Origin: Xanthomonas arboricola
GTDB lineage: Bacteria; Pseudomonadota; Gammaproteobacteria; Xanthomonadales; Xanthomonadaceae
Reading direction: 5' to 3'
Assembly: GCF_002940665.1 (NCBI RefSeq)
Contig: NZ_MIGY01000003.1
Location: forward strand, 725,573 to 789,572
DNA length: 64,000 nucleotides
Numbering within the stretch: position 1 is the stretch's first letter; every line of letters starts with the position of its first letter. Below the pieces are notes generated by a model. It did not search any database and was not told where the DNA came from. It was given only the letters and a program-made list of their open reading frames with translations. Positions 1 to 12,023 of the stretch are shown piece by piece. Both the position numbers and the translations under genes were made by a program.

Positions 1-1
1 C

Positions 2-214
2 GATGCCTGGAACAAGGCGCTGGATGTGGCGATGGCTGCAGAGCGCAACTGGGCACTGCCGGTCGGGCAACGCAAGGAAATCGTGCCGGGCGCCAGTCAC
101 TTTGCCGCAAGCGCGATCGCAAGCCCAAGCTGGCGCAACGCGTACCAGGTGGCCACCATCGGCGACCACACGTTCTATCGCGTACAGAAGCTGCGCCCGC
201 GCACCGCATCCTGA
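2..214 (+). CDS. Cell-wall hydrolase (SleB/Hydrolase_2-like), C-terminal fragment
   Basis: The frame is open from the window edge to a TGA at 214, giving about 70 residues of a protein that starts upstream. The tail holds a GASHF segment, then SPSW, then IGDHTFYR. This order (GAxHF, PSW, IGxHxFYR) is what I know from the C-terminus of SleB-type cell-wall hydrolases, so a peptidoglycan amidase or lytic role is the best guess. Only the end is visible, so the signal peptide and catalytic glutamate cannot be checked. A GTG at 26 could begin a short frame, but the coding frame continues in front of it. Confidence 0.55.
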   Translation, partial: DAWNKALDVAMAAERNWALPVGQRKEIVPGASHFAASAIASPSWRNAYQVATIGDHTFYRVQKLRPRTAS

Positions 215-276
215 CGCCGCCCTGCACTCACGCGTTGCCGCTAAGCTTGCGTCTTCGTTCCTGTGCGGAAATTCTC

Positions 277-891
277 ATGAAGCTGTACACCAAGCCGGGC
301 GCGTGTTCGCTGGCGGATCACATCGTGCTGCGCTGGTCGGGGCTGCCCTTCGATCTGCAGGTGGTCGACGCCGCCACGATGAAGTCCCCCGAGTATCTGC
401 GCCTCAACCCGGCCGGCGCCGTGCCGCTGCTGGTCGTCGACGACTGGGCACTGACCCAGAACGCCGCCATCCTCAACTACATCGCCGACATCGCACCGCT
501 CACCGGCCTGTCCGGCGATGGCACCGCGCGCAGCCGTGCGGAGATCAATCGCTGGATCGCCTTCGCCAACGCCGATGTGCATCCGGCCTTCAAGCCGATC
601 TTCGGCAGCACCGCCTATCTGCAGGACGACGCACTGATCGCGCGCAGCCATGACGACGCACGCAGCAAGTTGCGCACCTTGTACAAACGTGTCGACACGC
701 ATCTGCAGGGGCGCAACTGGCTGGCAAGCGATACCCACACCGGCGCCGATGCGTATCTGTTCGTGACGCTGCGATGGGCGCAGAAGGTGGGCGTGGACCT
801 GAGCGGCCTGAGCGCGGTGGATGCGTTCGTGCAGCGCATGCTGGACGATGCAGATGTGCAGGCCGCATTGAAGGCCGAAGGCCTGGCCTGA
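277..891 (+). CDS. Glutathione S-transferase family protein
   Basis: A 204-residue cytosolic GST-like protein. The N-terminal thioredoxin-fold domain begins MKLYTKPGACSLADH and carries Cys10, the position of the catalytic cysteine in beta-class bacterial GSTs. It is followed by the cis-proline segment AVP (48-50) and a TQNAAIL glutathione-contact segment around residue 60; the usual Glu-Ser pair there is Gln-Asn. The remainder is the helical C-terminal domain. I start it at the ATG at 277, because the longer frame from 235 adds residues that do not resemble a GST. Likely role: glutathione conjugation or reduction of electrophiles; the substrate is unknown. A bidirectional terminator separates it from the convergent mdh. 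Confidence 0.85.
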   Translation: MKLYTKPGACSLADHIVLRWSGLPFDLQVVDAATMKSPEYLRLNPAGAVPLLVVDDWALTQNAAILNYIADIAPLTGLSGDGTARSRAEINRWIAFANADVHPAFKPIFGSTAYLQDDALIARSHDDARSKLRTLYKRVDTHLQGRNWLASDTHTGADAYLFVTLRWAQKVGVDLSGLSAVDAFVQRMLDDADVQAALKAEGLA

Positions 892-1023
892 GTGCATCGC
901 ACCAGCCGATCGGTGCGGTGGCCACACGTCTCGCACCGGTTTTGCAACATCGATGGACATGCCTGTGTCCTTTCCGCGCCGCAGCCACCGCGTCTCGCGC
1001 ACTGCATAGCATAAGCGCACATA

Positions 1024-1052
1024 AAAAACGCCGGGCACTGCCCGGCGTTTTT
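1024..1052. terminator. Bidirectional intrinsic terminator between gst and mdh
   Basis: Perfect inverted repeat with arms AAAAACGCCGGGCA (1024-1037) and TGCCCGGCGTTTTT (1039-1052), GC-rich in the core with A5 and T5 ends. It lies between convergent genes and can serve both strands. Confidence 0.9.
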
Positions 1053-1075
1053 GCTACAGCAGCAAGGCGAGAAAC

Positions 1076-2077
<1,002 letters not shown>

Positions 2078-2141
2078 CTAAAAAACGTGGGTGGAGGTGA
2101 ACGCTGGCGTGGCGCAGGGCCTGGCGGCGCGCAGTGACAGA

Positions 2142-2168
2142 CGAACGGCCGCACAGGGCGGCCGTTCG
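2142..2168 (-). terminator. Hairpin after ppiB
   Basis: Perfect 11-bp stem (CGAACGGCCGC / GCGGCCGTTCG) with a 5-nt loop, starting 11 nt downstream of the ppiB stop. There is no clear U-run on the minus strand, so it may be a weak terminator or a processing/stability element upstream of mdh. Confidence 0.55.
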
Positions 2169-2178
2169 GGGAACGACA

Positions 2179-2673
2179 TCAGGCGGCGAGGATCTTGTTC
2201 CACTCCGCGACGCGGTCGGCCTTGGCGGCCAGCACGGCGTCGGTATCGCCTTCGATCGTCACCTTGTTGATCACGTCGCCCTGGGCGACGGCATCGACCA
2301 CGTCCAGGCCCTGGGTGACCTTGCCGAACACGGTGTGCTTGCCGTCCAGCCACGGGGTGGCGGTGTGGGTGATGAAGAACTGGCTGCCGTTGGTGTTGGG
2401 GCCGGCATTGGCCATGGACAGCACGCCGCGGTCGTGACCGACGCCGTTGTTGGCTTCATCCTCGAAACGGTAGCCGGGGCCGCCGCGGCCGGAGCCTTCC
2501 GGGCAACCGCCCTGGATCATGAAGTCGGCGATGACGCGGTGGAAGCTCAGGCCATCGTAGAAGCCGCGCTGGACCAGGTTGACGAAGTTGGCGACGGTCA
2601 GCGGGGCCTTGTCGGCGAACAGCTCGACCGCGATCGGGCCGCGGGTGGTGTCGAAATGGGCAATCAGGGACAT
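2179..2673 (-). CDS. ppiB: Cyclophilin-type peptidyl-prolyl cis-trans isomerase
   Basis: Cytoplasmic cyclophilin of 164 residues with no signal peptide, so PpiB-like rather than periplasmic PpiA. Active-site residues are visible: HR at 45-46, FMIQGG at 51-56, NGSQFF at 95-100, WLDGKH at 108-113. It catalyses cis-trans isomerisation of X-Pro bonds during folding. I start at the ATG at 2673; the frame is open further upstream, but the added residues are low-complexity and unlike cyclophilins. A perfect 8-bp inverted repeat lies 20-50 nt upstream of the start codon. Confidence 0.95.
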   Translation of the reverse strand: MSLIAHFDTTRGPIAVELFADKAPLTVANFVNLVQRGFYDGLSFHRVIADFMIQGGCPEGSGRGGPGYRFEDEANNGVGHDRGVLSMANAGPNTNGSQFFITHTATPWLDGKHTVFGKVTQGLDVVDAVAQGDVINKVTIEGDTDAVLAAKADRVAEWNKILAA

Positions 2674-2693
2674 GGAAATCCTTGCAGGTTTCA

Positions 2694-2723
2694 GGGTGTA
2701 TGACAGCCCATTAGGATACACCC
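2694..2723. promoter_or_regulatory. Inverted repeat upstream of ppiB
   Basis: GGGTGTAT (2694-2701) and ATACACCC (2716-2723) form a perfect 8-bp dyad with a 14-nt spacer between the divergent ppiB and typA. It could be an operator or a leader hairpin. Its function is inference. Confidence 0.4.
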
Positions 2724-2835
2724 GGCCGTGCAGGCGACCGTGCAGGTTGGACCATCGTCGGGGGTGCCGGATCAAGCTGAATGGGCGTTTTGGACCGCCC
2801 GGCGGCCGAACGCAACGGCACGGCAACGAAACCGC

Positions 2836-2841
2836 TATAAT
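2836..2841 (+). promoter_or_regulatory. -10 box upstream of typA
   Basis: A perfect TATAAT lies 50 nt upstream of the typA start. No convincing -35 hexamer is found 16-18 nt further upstream. Confidence 0.5.
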
Positions 2842-2891
2842 GTCGGGCTTACCTCATCTCAAGACTGGCGCCAGACAGGGGCCCTTTCCGC

Positions 2892-4721
2892 ATGTCTATC
2901 GAAAAACTCCGCAATATCGCCATCGTCGCGCACGTCGACCATGGCAAGACCACCCTCGTCGACTGCCTGCTGAAGCAGTCCGGCACCCTGTCCGAGCGCA
3001 CCGTGCTGGCTGAGCGCGTGATGGACAGCAACGACCAGGAAAAGGAGCGTGGCATCACGATCCTGGCCAAGAACACGGCCATCACCTGGAACGGCAACCG
3101 CATCAACATCGTCGACACCCCCGGACACGCCGACTTCGGTGGCGAAGTCGAGCGCGTGCTGTCGATGGTGGACTCGGTGCTGATCCTGGTCGACGCGATG
3201 GACGGCCCGATGCCGCAGACCCGCTTCGTGACCCAGAAGGCGTTCGCGATGGGCTTCAAGCCGATCGTGGTGGTCAACAAGATCGACCGTCCCGGCGCAC
3301 GCCCGGACTGGGTCATCGACCAGGTGTTCGACCTGTTCGACAAGCTCGGCGCCACCGACGAGCAGCTGGACTTCCCGATCGTCTACACCTCCGCCCTGAA
3401 CGGCTACGCCAGCCTGGATTCGAGCGTGCGCGACGGCGACATGACCGCGCTGTACGAAGCGATCATGCAGCACGTGTCGGCACCGGACGTGGATCCGGAC
3501 GGCCCGTTCCAGATGCGCATCAGCCAGCTGGACTACAACAACTTCGTCGGCGTGATCGGCATCGGCCGCATCCAGCGCGGCGTGCTGAAGAAGAACATGC
3601 CGGTCAGCGTGATCGACCGCGAAGGCAAGAAGCGCCAGGGCAAGGTGCTGCAGGTGCTGGGCTTTTTGGGCCTGGAGCGCATCGAGCAGGACACCGCCGA
3701 GGCCGGCGACATCGTGGCCATCTCCGGCGTGGCCGAGCTGACCATTTCCGACACCGTGTGCGCACTCGACGCCCCGGAAGCGCTGCCGGCACTCACCGTG
3801 GACGAGCCCACCATCTCGATGACCTTCCAGGTCAACAACTCGCCGTTCGCCGGCAACAAGGACCTGTCCGGCGGCAAGTTCCTGACCAGCCGCCAGCTGC
3901 GCGACCGTCTGGACCGCGAGAAGGTGCACAACGTGGCACTGAAGGTCGAGGAAGGCTCCGATGCCGACAAGTTCCTGGTCTCCGGCCGTGGCGAACTGCA
4001 TCTGTCGGTGCTGATCGAGAACATGCGTCGTGAAGGCTACGAGCTGGCCGTGTCGCGTCCGGAAGTGATCATCAAGGAGATCGACGGCAAGCAGATGGAG
4101 CCGATCGAACAGCTTGTGGTGGACATCGAAGAACAGCACCAGGGCGGCGTGATGGAAAAGCTGGGCACCCGCAAGGGCCAGCTGAAGAACATGGAGCCGG
4201 ACGGCAAGGGCCGCGTGCGCCTTGACTACATGATCCCGGCGCGTGGCCTGATTGGCTTCCAGAACGAGTTCCGCACCCTGACCCAGGGATCGGGTCTGCT
4301 GTTCCACGTGTTCGACCATTACGGCCCGAAGGAACAGGGCGCCATCGCCAAGCGCCAGAACGGCGTGATGATCGCCAATGCGCCAGGCGCCACCCCGGCC
4401 TATGCGCTGGGGCCGCTGGAAGAGCGTGGCCGCCTGTTCGCTGCCGAAGGCGACAACGTGTACGAAGGTCAGCTGGTCGGCATCCACTCCAAGGACAACG
4501 ACCTGACCGTCAATGCGATCAAGACCAAGCCGCTGACCAATATGCGCGCCTCGGGCAAGGACGATGCGATCAAGCTGACGCCGGCGATCAAGTACACCCT
4601 GGAGCAGGCACTGGACTTCATCGAAGACGACGAGCTGGTGGAAGTCACCCCGAAGGAAATCCGCCTGCGCAAGAAGTTCCTCACCGAAAGCGACCGCAAA
4701 CGCGCTGGCCGTTCCGGCTAA
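2892..4721 (+). CDS. typA: Ribosome-associated GTPase TypA/BipA
   Basis: Translational GTPase of 609 residues, the usual BipA length. G1 is AHVDHGKT (13-20), followed by the switch region around RGITI, G3 [10 protein letters not shown] and G4 [13 protein letters not shown]-like domains II, III and V and the BipA-specific C-terminal domain (ending near [19 protein letters not shown]) follow. It binds the 70S ribosome and supports 50S assembly and growth under cold and other stress. The ATG at 2892 agrees with the family N-terminus [20 protein letters not shown] small membrane-protein gene follows after 19 nt. Confidence 0.97.
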   Translation: MSIEKLRNIAIVAHVDHGKTTLVDCLLKQSGTLSERTVLAERVMDSNDQEKERGITILAKNTAITWNGNRINIVDTPGHADFGGEVERVLSMVDSVLILVDAMDGPMPQTRFVTQKAFAMGFKPIVVVNKIDRPGARPDWVIDQVFDLFDKLGATDEQLDFPIVYTSALNGYASLDSSVRDGDMTALYEAIMQHVSAPDVDPDGPFQMRISQLDYNNFVGVIGIGRIQRGVLKKNMPVSVIDREGKKRQGKVLQVLGFLGLERIEQDTAEAGDIVAISGVAELTISDTVCALDAPEALPALTVDEPTISMTFQVNNSPFAGNKDLSGGKFLTSRQLRDRLDREKVHNVALKVEEGSDADKFLVSGRGELHLSVLIENMRREGYELAVSRPEVIIKEIDGKQMEPIEQLVVDIEEQHQGGVMEKLGTRKGQLKNMEPDGKGRVRLDYMIPARGLIGFQNEFRTLTQGSGLLFHVFDHYGPKEQGAIAKRQNGVMIANAPGATPAYALGPLEERGRLFAAEGDNVYEGQLVGIHSKDNDLTVNAIKTKPLTNMRASGKDDAIKLTPAIKYTLEQALDFIEDDELVEVTPKEIRLRKKFLTESDRKRAGRSG

Positions 4722-4740
4722 GCACGGGCAGTTCATCTCC

Positions 4741-5211
4741 GTGAGCAACACGCCCTACAGCCCGGATCCGCGTGCGCATCCGGGTCTGCATGTGATCGCA
4801 TTGCTAGAGGCGGTCAAGGGGACGCTTGCGCTGTTGGCGGCAACGGGCCTGGAAATTCTGGGCCCGCTCCCGCTGCAGAACGCGGTCAGCACGCTGATCC
4901 GCCGCTTCAATCTGGACCCCGAGCACGGCGCCCTGCCGTCGTTGCTCAAGACTATCAGTCCCGACGCCGTCCATCTGGCCGCTGCCGCAATGCTGGCGTA
5001 TGGCCTGTTGCACGTGGTGGAAGCCTGGGGTCTGTGGCGTGCCAAGGCCTGGGCGTCGCTGTTGGGCTGCCTGTCGGCGGCCATCTACCTGCCTTTCGAT
5101 ATCTACGCCATCGTCCGCCATCCCGGCTGGACCGCCTGGGGCGTGCTGGCGATCAATCTGATCGTGGTCGGCGTGCTGGCACGCGATCTGATCAGGCGCC
5201 GGCATCGCTGA
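4741..5211 (+). CDS. DUF2127 family membrane protein
   Basis: 156-residue integral membrane protein starting at GTG 4741, just after typA and probably cotranscribed. The N-terminal HPGLHVIALLEAVKGTLALLAA is the segment I associate with DUF2127. Hydrophobic helices lie around residues 17-40, 77-98, 102-120 and 130-147, and the C-terminal end is basic (RRRHR). Biochemical role unknown. Confidence 0.7.
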   Translation: MSNTPYSPDPRAHPGLHVIALLEAVKGTLALLAATGLEILGPLPLQNAVSTLIRRFNLDPEHGALPSLLKTISPDAVHLAAAAMLAYGLLHVVEAWGLWRAKAWASLLGCLSAAIYLPFDIYAIVRHPGWTAWGVLAINLIVVGVLARDLIRRRHR

Positions 5212-5217
5212 CGCATC

Positions 5218-5235
5218 CTGCCCGCCTGCGGGCAG
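5218..5235 (+). terminator. Hairpin after the typA unit
   Basis: Perfect 8-bp stem CTGCCCGC / GCGGGCAG with a 2-nt loop directly after the DUF2127 gene. There is no T-run, so termination is only plausible. Confidence 0.4.
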
Positions 5236-5301
5236 CTCATACACGTTGTCACCCCGACGCAGCGCCGTTAGCCTGCGAATAGTCCCCGGGGAACACCGCC
5301 A

Positions 5302-6921
5302 ATGCGATCCACCACCTTGTCCTTCGCGCTGCTGCTTGCGCTGTGCGGCTGTGCGCATGCCGATAGCCTGACCCCGGCCAGTGCCACCGCAGCCACTGCC
5401 AGGCAAGACGATCTGATCGATGCCGACATCATCGGCCTGCAGGCACGCATGGCTGCCGGCAAGACCAGTAGTTTGGATCTGACCCGCGCGTACCTGCAGC
5501 GCGTCGCGATCATCGATCGCGCCGGCCCCACCCTCAATTCAGTGATCGAACTCAACCCGCAAGCCGAAGCCGACGCGCTTGCATTGGACACCGAACGCCT
5601 CGCCGGCCACGTGCGCGGGCCCCTGCATGGCATTCCGGTGCTGCTCAAGGACAACATCGATGCGCTGCCGATGGTCAACAGCGCCGGCTCGCTGGCACTG
5701 GCCGATTTCAGGCCCGGCCGCGATGCGTTTCTGGTGCAGCGCCTGCGCGCCGCTGGCGCGGTGATCCTGGGCAAGACCAACCTGAGCGAGTGGGCCAACT
5801 TCCGCTCCACCAAATCCAGCTCCGGCTGGAGCGCGCGCGGCGGGCTGACCCGCAATCCGTACGCCCTGGATCGCAATCCCTGCGGCTCCAGTGCCGGCAC
5901 CGGCGCGGCGATCGCCGCCAGCCTGGCCACGGTCGGCATCGGCACCGAAACCGACGGCAGCATCACCTGCCCGGCTTCGGTGAACGGCCTGGTCGGGCTC
6001 AAGCCGACCGTGGGCCTGGTCAGCCGCGACGGCATCATTCCGATCTCGGCCTCCCAGGACACCGCCGGCCCGATGACGCGCAACGTCGCCGATGCGGCCG
6101 CCGTGCTGCAGGCGATCGCTGCGCCCGACCCGCAGGATCCAGCGGCGCGCACTGCACCGACGTCCACACCGGACTATCTGGCGCATCTCAGGCCCGATGG
6201 CCTGCGCGGCGCCCGCCTGGGCCTGCTGCGCAACCCCTTGCGCGAAGATCCGGCCATTGCCGCCACGCTGGAGCGCGCCGTGCAGACGCTGCGCGCCGCC
6301 GGCGCCACCGTGATCGAAACCAGCCTGGCAACCGATGGCCAGTGGGATGCCGCCGAGCAAACAGTCTTGTTGGTCGAGTTCAAGGCCGGCCTGAACGCGT
6401 ATCTGCGCAGCCACGCCGCCCCGGTGTCGAGCCTGGAGCAGTTGATTGCCTTCAATCGCAACCATGCGCAGCGCGAGATGCCCTACTTCGGACAGGAGCT
6501 GTTCGAGCAGGCGCAGGCCGCGGCCGGACTGGACGATGCCGCGTATCTCACGGCCCGCGCCACGGCCAAACGGCTGGCCGGGCCGGACGGCATCGACGCC
6601 GCGCTGCAGGCCAATCGCCTGGATGCGCTGATCGCGCCGACCACCGGTGCTGCCTGGGTCACCGACCTGGTCAAGGGCGATACCTTTCCCGGAGCCGGCT
6701 ATGGTGCGGCTGCGGTGGCCGGTTATCCCAGCCTGAGTGTGCCGATGGGGCAGACCCAGGGCCTGCCGCTGGGCTTATTGTTCATGGGCAGCGCCTGGAG
6801 CGAGCCGCGCCTGATCGAACTGGCCTACGCCTACGAGCAACGCAGCAAGGCGCGTGTTGCGCCCCGCTATGCACCGACTGCGCCCAGCGCGTCGGCGGCC
6901 GCGCCTGCAGCTACACCGTAG
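5302..6921 (+). CDS. Exported amidase-signature family amidase
   Basis: 539-residue amidase with an N-terminal export signal. The stretch LALCGCAHA allows either lipidation at the second Cys or Sec cleavage after AHA. The amidase-signature triad is visible: Lys116 in LLKDNID, cis-Ser196 in CGSSAGTG and nucleophile Ser220 in TETDGSITCPAS. The closest relative I know is the peptide amidase (Pam) of Stenotrophomonas maltophilia, which removes the C-terminal amide of peptides. Peptide or aryl-amide hydrolysis in the envelope is therefore likely, but the substrate is not provable here. The end overlaps the convergent mscS-like gene by 11 bp. Confidence 0.88.
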   Translation: MRSTTLSFALLLALCGCAHADSLTPASATAATARQDDLIDADIIGLQARMAAGKTSSLDLTRAYLQRVAIIDRAGPTLNSVIELNPQAEADALALDTERLAGHVRGPLHGIPVLLKDNIDALPMVNSAGSLALADFRPGRDAFLVQRLRAAGAVILGKTNLSEWANFRSTKSSSGWSARGGLTRNPYALDRNPCGSSAGTGAAIAASLATVGIGTETDGSITCPASVNGLVGLKPTVGLVSRDGIIPISASQDTAGPMTRNVADAAAVLQAIAAPDPQDPAARTAPTSTPDYLAHLRPDGLRGARLGLLRNPLREDPAIAATLERAVQTLRAAGATVIETSLATDGQWDAAEQTVLLVEFKAGLNAYLRSHAAPVSSLEQLIAFNRNHAQREMPYFGQELFEQAQAAAGLDDAAYLTARATAKRLAGPDGIDAALQANRLDALIAPTTGAAWVTDLVKGDTFPGAGYGAAAVAGYPSLSVPMGQTQGLPLGLLFMGSAWSEPRLIELAYAYEQRSKARVAPRYAPTAPSASAAAPAATP

Positions 6922-8038
6922 TCGCAGGCTCGCCGTCTTCGGCACCGGGCGAGCGCACGCTCTCCTGGGCGATCGGCGCGGCGGCACGTAGGGGTGGCTT
7001 TTCCTGCGCGGCGATTTCGGCGCGGATCCTGGGCAGTGCGTACGGGTGCTCGCGGGTCAGGAAGTCGATCATGCGCTCGCGGCTGATGCAGCGCAGATCG
7101 AACGCATCGCCGGAATTGCGCGCGCTCACCAGCAGGCGTACCTGGATCGTGCTCTCGCTGGTTTCGGTCACCTGGGTCACGCACACGCGTCCATCCCACA
7201 GCGGCTCGCTCTTGCAGATGCGCTCCAGCTCGGCACGCACCGCCGCGATCGGGGTGCGGTAGTCCAGCCACAGGAATGCGGTACCGAGCAGATCGGCACT
7301 GCTGCGTGTCCAGTTCTGGAACGGGTGCTCGATCCACCAGGTCAACGGCACCACCATGCGCCGCTCGTCCCAGATCCGCACCACCACATACGAGCTGCCG
7401 ATCTCCTCGATGCGGCCCCATTCGCCTTCCACGATCACCACATCGTCCAGCCGGATCGGCTGGGTCAAGGCAATCTGCAAACCGGCGATCAGGTTGCCGA
7501 ACACCGGCTTGGCCGCGATACCGGCCACCAGGCCGATGATGCCGGCCGATGCCAGCAGCGTTTTGCCGATCTGGCGCACCTGCGGAAAGGTCAGCAGCAC
7601 CACCGAGATGCCGAGCAGGATCACCGCGCCCATCACCACCCGGCTCAGCACGCGTGTCTGCGTCTGGATGCGCCGTGCGGTGAGGTTGTCGGACACCTCG
7701 ATCGGGTTGCTGCGCAGGATCGCCATCTCGCCGGCGGCGACGGCGCGCACCAACAACCAGGTCACGCAGCCGACGATGCCGACATGCAGCAGATGCTGCA
7801 TCGCTGCCAGCCCCTTGCCGGATAGCGGCGTCGCTTCGGTGGCGACGCCCAGAAACAGCAGCGGCAGGATGAAGGCAGCCGGCAGCGTGACCACGCGGAT
7901 GATGCGTGCGCGGCGATAGTCGCGGCCCTGCATGCGGCGAAACAGCCACAGCATCAACGACCAGGTGACGATGCCCGCCAGCAGCGCGGCACCAAGCGGG
8001 ATTGCGTATTCGCGGATGACGTTCCAATCGGCAGTCAA
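6911..8038 (-). CDS. MscS-family mechanosensitive channel
   Basis: 375-residue inner-membrane protein. Predicted helices lie at about 12-33, 49-66, 83-101, 131-150 and 160-193. The last holds the glycine/alanine-rich pore-lining stretch (ASAGIIGLVAGIAAKPVFGN) typical of MscS TM3. A cytoplasmic beta domain follows (VIVEGEWGRIEEIGSSYVVVR). The C-terminal tail is charged and not conserved. The family releases ions and osmolytes on hypo-osmotic shock. It converges on the amidase gene and overlaps it by 11 bp. Confidence 0.9.
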   Translation of the reverse strand: MTADWNVIREYAIPLGAALLAGIVTWSLMLWLFRRMQGRDYRRARIIRVVTLPAAFILPLLFLGVATEATPLSGKGLAAMQHLLHVGIVGCVTWLLVRAVAAGEMAILRSNPIEVSDNLTARRIQTQTRVLSRVVMGAVILLGISVVLLTFPQVRQIGKTLLASAGIIGLVAGIAAKPVFGNLIAGLQIALTQPIRLDDVVIVEGEWGRIEEIGSSYVVVRIWDERRMVVPLTWWIEHPFQNWTRSSADLLGTAFLWLDYRTPIAAVRAELERICKSEPLWDGRVCVTQVTETSESTIQVRLLVSARNSGDAFDLRCISRERMIDFLTREHPYALPRIRAEIAAQEKPPLRAAAPIAQESVRSPGAEDGEPATTV

Positions 8039-8122
8039 ACCGTTCCTCCTGTGGGGGAAAGAGGGATGGCTGCAGCATCATGCCGCACGCGGCATGAGCA
8101 TCACGTCATGCGTACGGTGACA

Positions 8123-9514
<1,392 letters not shown>

Positions 9515-9562
9515 CGTGAACTCCAGAAATCTCGGGCGCCGGCCAGCGCCGGAACGAAACGA

Positions 9563-10081
9563 TCAGAACAGTTTGCGCGGACCACGCTGCTTGAAGCCGG
9601 CATACAGCGCCCACAGCGCCAGGCCCACAAACCACAGCATGCTCCACATCGGCATGCTCAGGCCCAGAAAGCGCCAATCGATATTGCCGCAGTCGCCGGT
9701 GCCGGTCAGCACGGTGCGGAACACTTCGAACGGCCCCATCGTCTCGCTCAGGAAGCTCAACGGCGGCCCGCACGAGGACATCATGTCCTTGGGCCGGATC
9801 TGCACCCAGACATGCCGCGCCGCGATGCCCATGCCGACGCCCGCAGCGATGAAGCTCAGCACGCCATAGAGCTTGCGCGTGCCCGCTGCGCGCGGCCCAT
9901 GCAAGGCGCCCAGCAGAAACAACACCGCCAGCGCCGCAAACGCGATCCGCTGGAAGATGCATAGCGGGCAAGGCTCCAGCCCAAGATGCAGCTGCACATA
10001 GATCGCATAGGCAAGCAGTCCTGCGCAGGCAAGAAAGCCCAGCAAAAACTGCGCCCGGAAACCCCAACGAAATGGATTCAT
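9563..10081 (-). CDS. dsbB: Disulfide bond formation protein DsbB
   Basis: 172-residue inner-membrane quinone reductase that reoxidises periplasmic DsbA. Four transmembrane helices are evident. The two redox cysteine pairs are Cys38/Cys41 (EPCPLCIFQR) and Cys104/Cys131 in the second periplasmic loop. I start at the ATG at 10079-10081 (MNPFRWGF); the open frame continues upstream, but those residues are not DsbB-like. Confidence 0.94.
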   Translation of the reverse strand: MNPFRWGFRAQFLLGFLACAGLLAYAIYVQLHLGLEPCPLCIFQRIAFAALAVLFLLGALHGPRAAGTRKLYGVLSFIAAGVGMGIAARHVWVQIRPKDMMSSCGPPLSFLSETMGPFEVFRTVLTGTGDCGNIDWRFLGLSMPMWSMLWFVGLALWALYAGFKQRGPRKLF

Positions 10082-10353
10082 CGCTACCGCTTGCCTAGGA
10101 TCGAATGCCCGATTATCAGCCATCGCTGCGGCGGTGACCACGGATGCCTGCATCGGGCAGGTTGCCTGGCAGCAGGCCCCGTGCAGCCATGCAGGTCGAC
10201 AATCATGCGCCACCCTGCAGACCGTGCGACGCTGCCGGATGCGGTCACTTTTGCAGTGTCTGTCTCGATCAGCCTCGACCCCGCACGTCACTGCGCTGCG
10301 CTGGTGCAAGACCGGCACCAAGATCGACTGCCATGGTCCGGCACCGGCAATAA
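10082..10353. other. Intergenic region upstream of dsbB
   Basis: About 270 bp between the dsbB start and the rplQ terminator. I see no credible gene and no recognisable consensus promoter. It presumably holds the dsbB promoter. Confidence 0.5.
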
Positions 10354-10379
10354 AAAAGCCCGGCGCTAGCCGGGCTTTT
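10352..10379 (-). terminator. Terminator of the ribosomal superoperon (after rplQ)
   Basis: Perfect 11-bp stem AAAAGCCCGGC / GCCGGGCTTTT with a 4-nt loop. On the minus strand it is followed by a run of six U (plus-strand A at 10352-10357). It lies about 30 nt after the rplQ stop. Confidence 0.92.
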
Positions 10380-10406
10380 CGAGAATCTTTGCGAAGAGCG
10401 AACCGA

Positions 10407-10790
10407 TTACTCGGCCACTTCCTCGGCGACGACCGGACGGTCGACCAGCTCGACATACGCCATCGGCGCATTGTCACCGGCACGGAAGCCGGCCTTCAGG
10501 ATGCGCAGGTAGCCGCCGGGACGGGTCGCGTAACGCGGGCCCAGTTCGACGAACAGCTTGCCCACTGCTTCCTTGTCGCGCAGGCGAGCGAACGCCAGAC
10601 GACGATTGGCAACGCCATCGACCTTGCCGATGGTGATCAGCGGCTCGGCGACGCGACGCAGTTCCTTGGCCTTCGGCAAGGTGGTCTTGATCAGCTCGTG
10701 CTTGAACAGCGACGCGGCCATATTGCGGAACATGGCTTCGCGGTGCGCGCTGGTGCGGTTGAATTTACGACCGGATTTCTGGTGACGCAT
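10407..10790 (-). CDS. rplQ: 50S ribosomal protein L17
   Basis: 127 residues beginning [20 protein letters not shown], typical for L17 near the tunnel exit of the large subunit. It is the last gene of the alpha cluster but is separated from rpoA by 181 nt containing a strong intrinsic terminator, so its expression may depend on read-through or on a promoter of its own. Confidence 0.97.
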
Positions 10791-10926
10791 GAGTGTGATT
10801 TCCTAAGAAATGTTGAGACTGCTTGAGAGACGTTGTCGCCATCCTGGCGCTGTTGAATGGACTGCGGTTGGTCCGAGCCGGCCGTCCTTTGACCGGATGT
10901 CACCGCGGGCTTTGGCCCGTCGATGT

Positions 10927-10962
10927 AAAAAAAACAGCATGGGCGCCCGAAGACGCCCATGC
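10927..10962 (-). terminator. Strong intrinsic terminator between rpoA and rplQ
   Basis: On the minus strand, GCATGGGCG-TC pairs with GG-CGCCCATGC around a UUCG tetraloop closed by C-G. TG and eight U follow (plus-strand A8 at 10927-10934). It begins 10 nt after the rpoA stop. All features of an efficient rho-independent terminator are present. Confidence 0.85.
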
Positions 10963-10971
10963 GGTGATGCA

Positions 10972-11970
10972 TTAACCAAGCATGCCGTGCTGGGCGACAC
11001 CGGCCGGCGGCCAGTTCTCCAGCTTCATGCCCAGCGCAAGGCCGCGCTGTGCCAGCACTTCCTTGATTTCGGTCAGCGACTTCTTGCCAAGATTCGGGGT
11101 CTTGAGCAGCTCCACTTCGGTCTTCTGGATCAGATCGCCGATGTAGTAGATGCTCTCGGCCTTCAGGCAGTTGGCCGAACGCACGGTCAGCTCGAGGTCG
11201 TCGATCGGGCGCAGCAGCACCGGATCCACGCCGCTGGCAGCCGGCTTGGCCGCACCGCGATCGCGGTGGGTGAAATCGCCGAACACCGACAGCTGATCGC
11301 TGAGGATGTCGGCGGCGGTGCGCACGGCTTCCTCGGCATCGATCGTGCCGTTGGTTTCGATATCGATCACCAGCTTGTCGAGGTCGGTGCGCTGTTCAAC
11401 GCGCGCAGCTTCCACGGCATAGGCAACGCGACGCACCGGCGAGAACGACGCATCCAGCATCAGACGACCGATGGTGCGGGTCTCTTCGTCCGGACGACGA
11501 CGCGCGGCAGCCGGCTGATAGCCGAAACCGCGCTCGATCTTCAGGCGCATGTTCAGCGCCGTGTCCTTGGTCAGGTGGCAGATCACGTGGTCGCCGTTGA
11601 TGATCTCAACGTTGTGATCGGTCCTGATGTCGGCCGCAGTGACCGTGCCCGGACCCTGCTTGGACAACGACAGCGTCGCGCTGTCGCCACTATGCATGCG
11701 AATCGCCACGTCTTTCAGGTTGAGCAGGACGTCAAGCACGTCTTCCTGCAGCCCTTCGACCGTGGTGTACTCGTGCAGCACGCCGTCGATCTCGACCTCG
11801 GTGATCGCAAAACCCGGGATCGACGACAACAGCACACGACGCAGGGCATTGCCCAGCGTGTGCCCGTAACCGCGCTCCAAGGGCTCGATCACGACCTTTG
11901 CGCGATTGTCGGTAAGACGTTCGATCTGCGGACCACGGGGGCGCAGAACCTGGTTGGCGGTAACCGTCAT
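10972..11970 (-). CDS. rpoA: DNA-directed RNA polymerase alpha subunit
   Basis: 332 residues. The N-terminal assembly domain contains [20 protein letters not shown]. The C-terminal domain, for UP-element and activator contacts, has [25 protein letters not shown] and the helix-hairpin-helix [19 protein letters not shown]. It sits between rpsD and rplQ as in the standard alpha operon and is followed by a strong terminator-like hairpin. Confidence 0.98.
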   Translation of the reverse strand: MTVTANQVLRPRGPQIERLTDNRAKVVIEPLERGYGHTLGNALRRVLLSSIPGFAITEVEIDGVLHEYTTVEGLQEDVLDVLLNLKDVAIRMHSGDSATLSLSKQGPGTVTAADIRTDHNVEIINGDHVICHLTKDTALNMRLKIERGFGYQPAAARRRPDEETRTIGRLMLDASFSPVRRVAYAVEAARVEQRTDLDKLVIDIETNGTIDAEEAVRTAADILSDQLSVFGDFTHRDRGAAKPAASGVDPVLLRPIDDLELTVRSANCLKAESIYYIGDLIQKTEVELLKTPNLGKKSLTEIKEVLAQRGLALGMKLENWPPAGVAQHGMLG

Positions 11971-12023
11971 GTTGCGGGGTCTCCTGCGAACCTCCGGCGG
12001 TGCCGGAGGCTCTCCAATGTGAA

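Noticed and set aside
2859-4751. A 630-codon antisense frame across typA
   Set aside because: His/Gln/Val-rich translation without family resemblance, mirroring typA codons. typA is complete and conserved.
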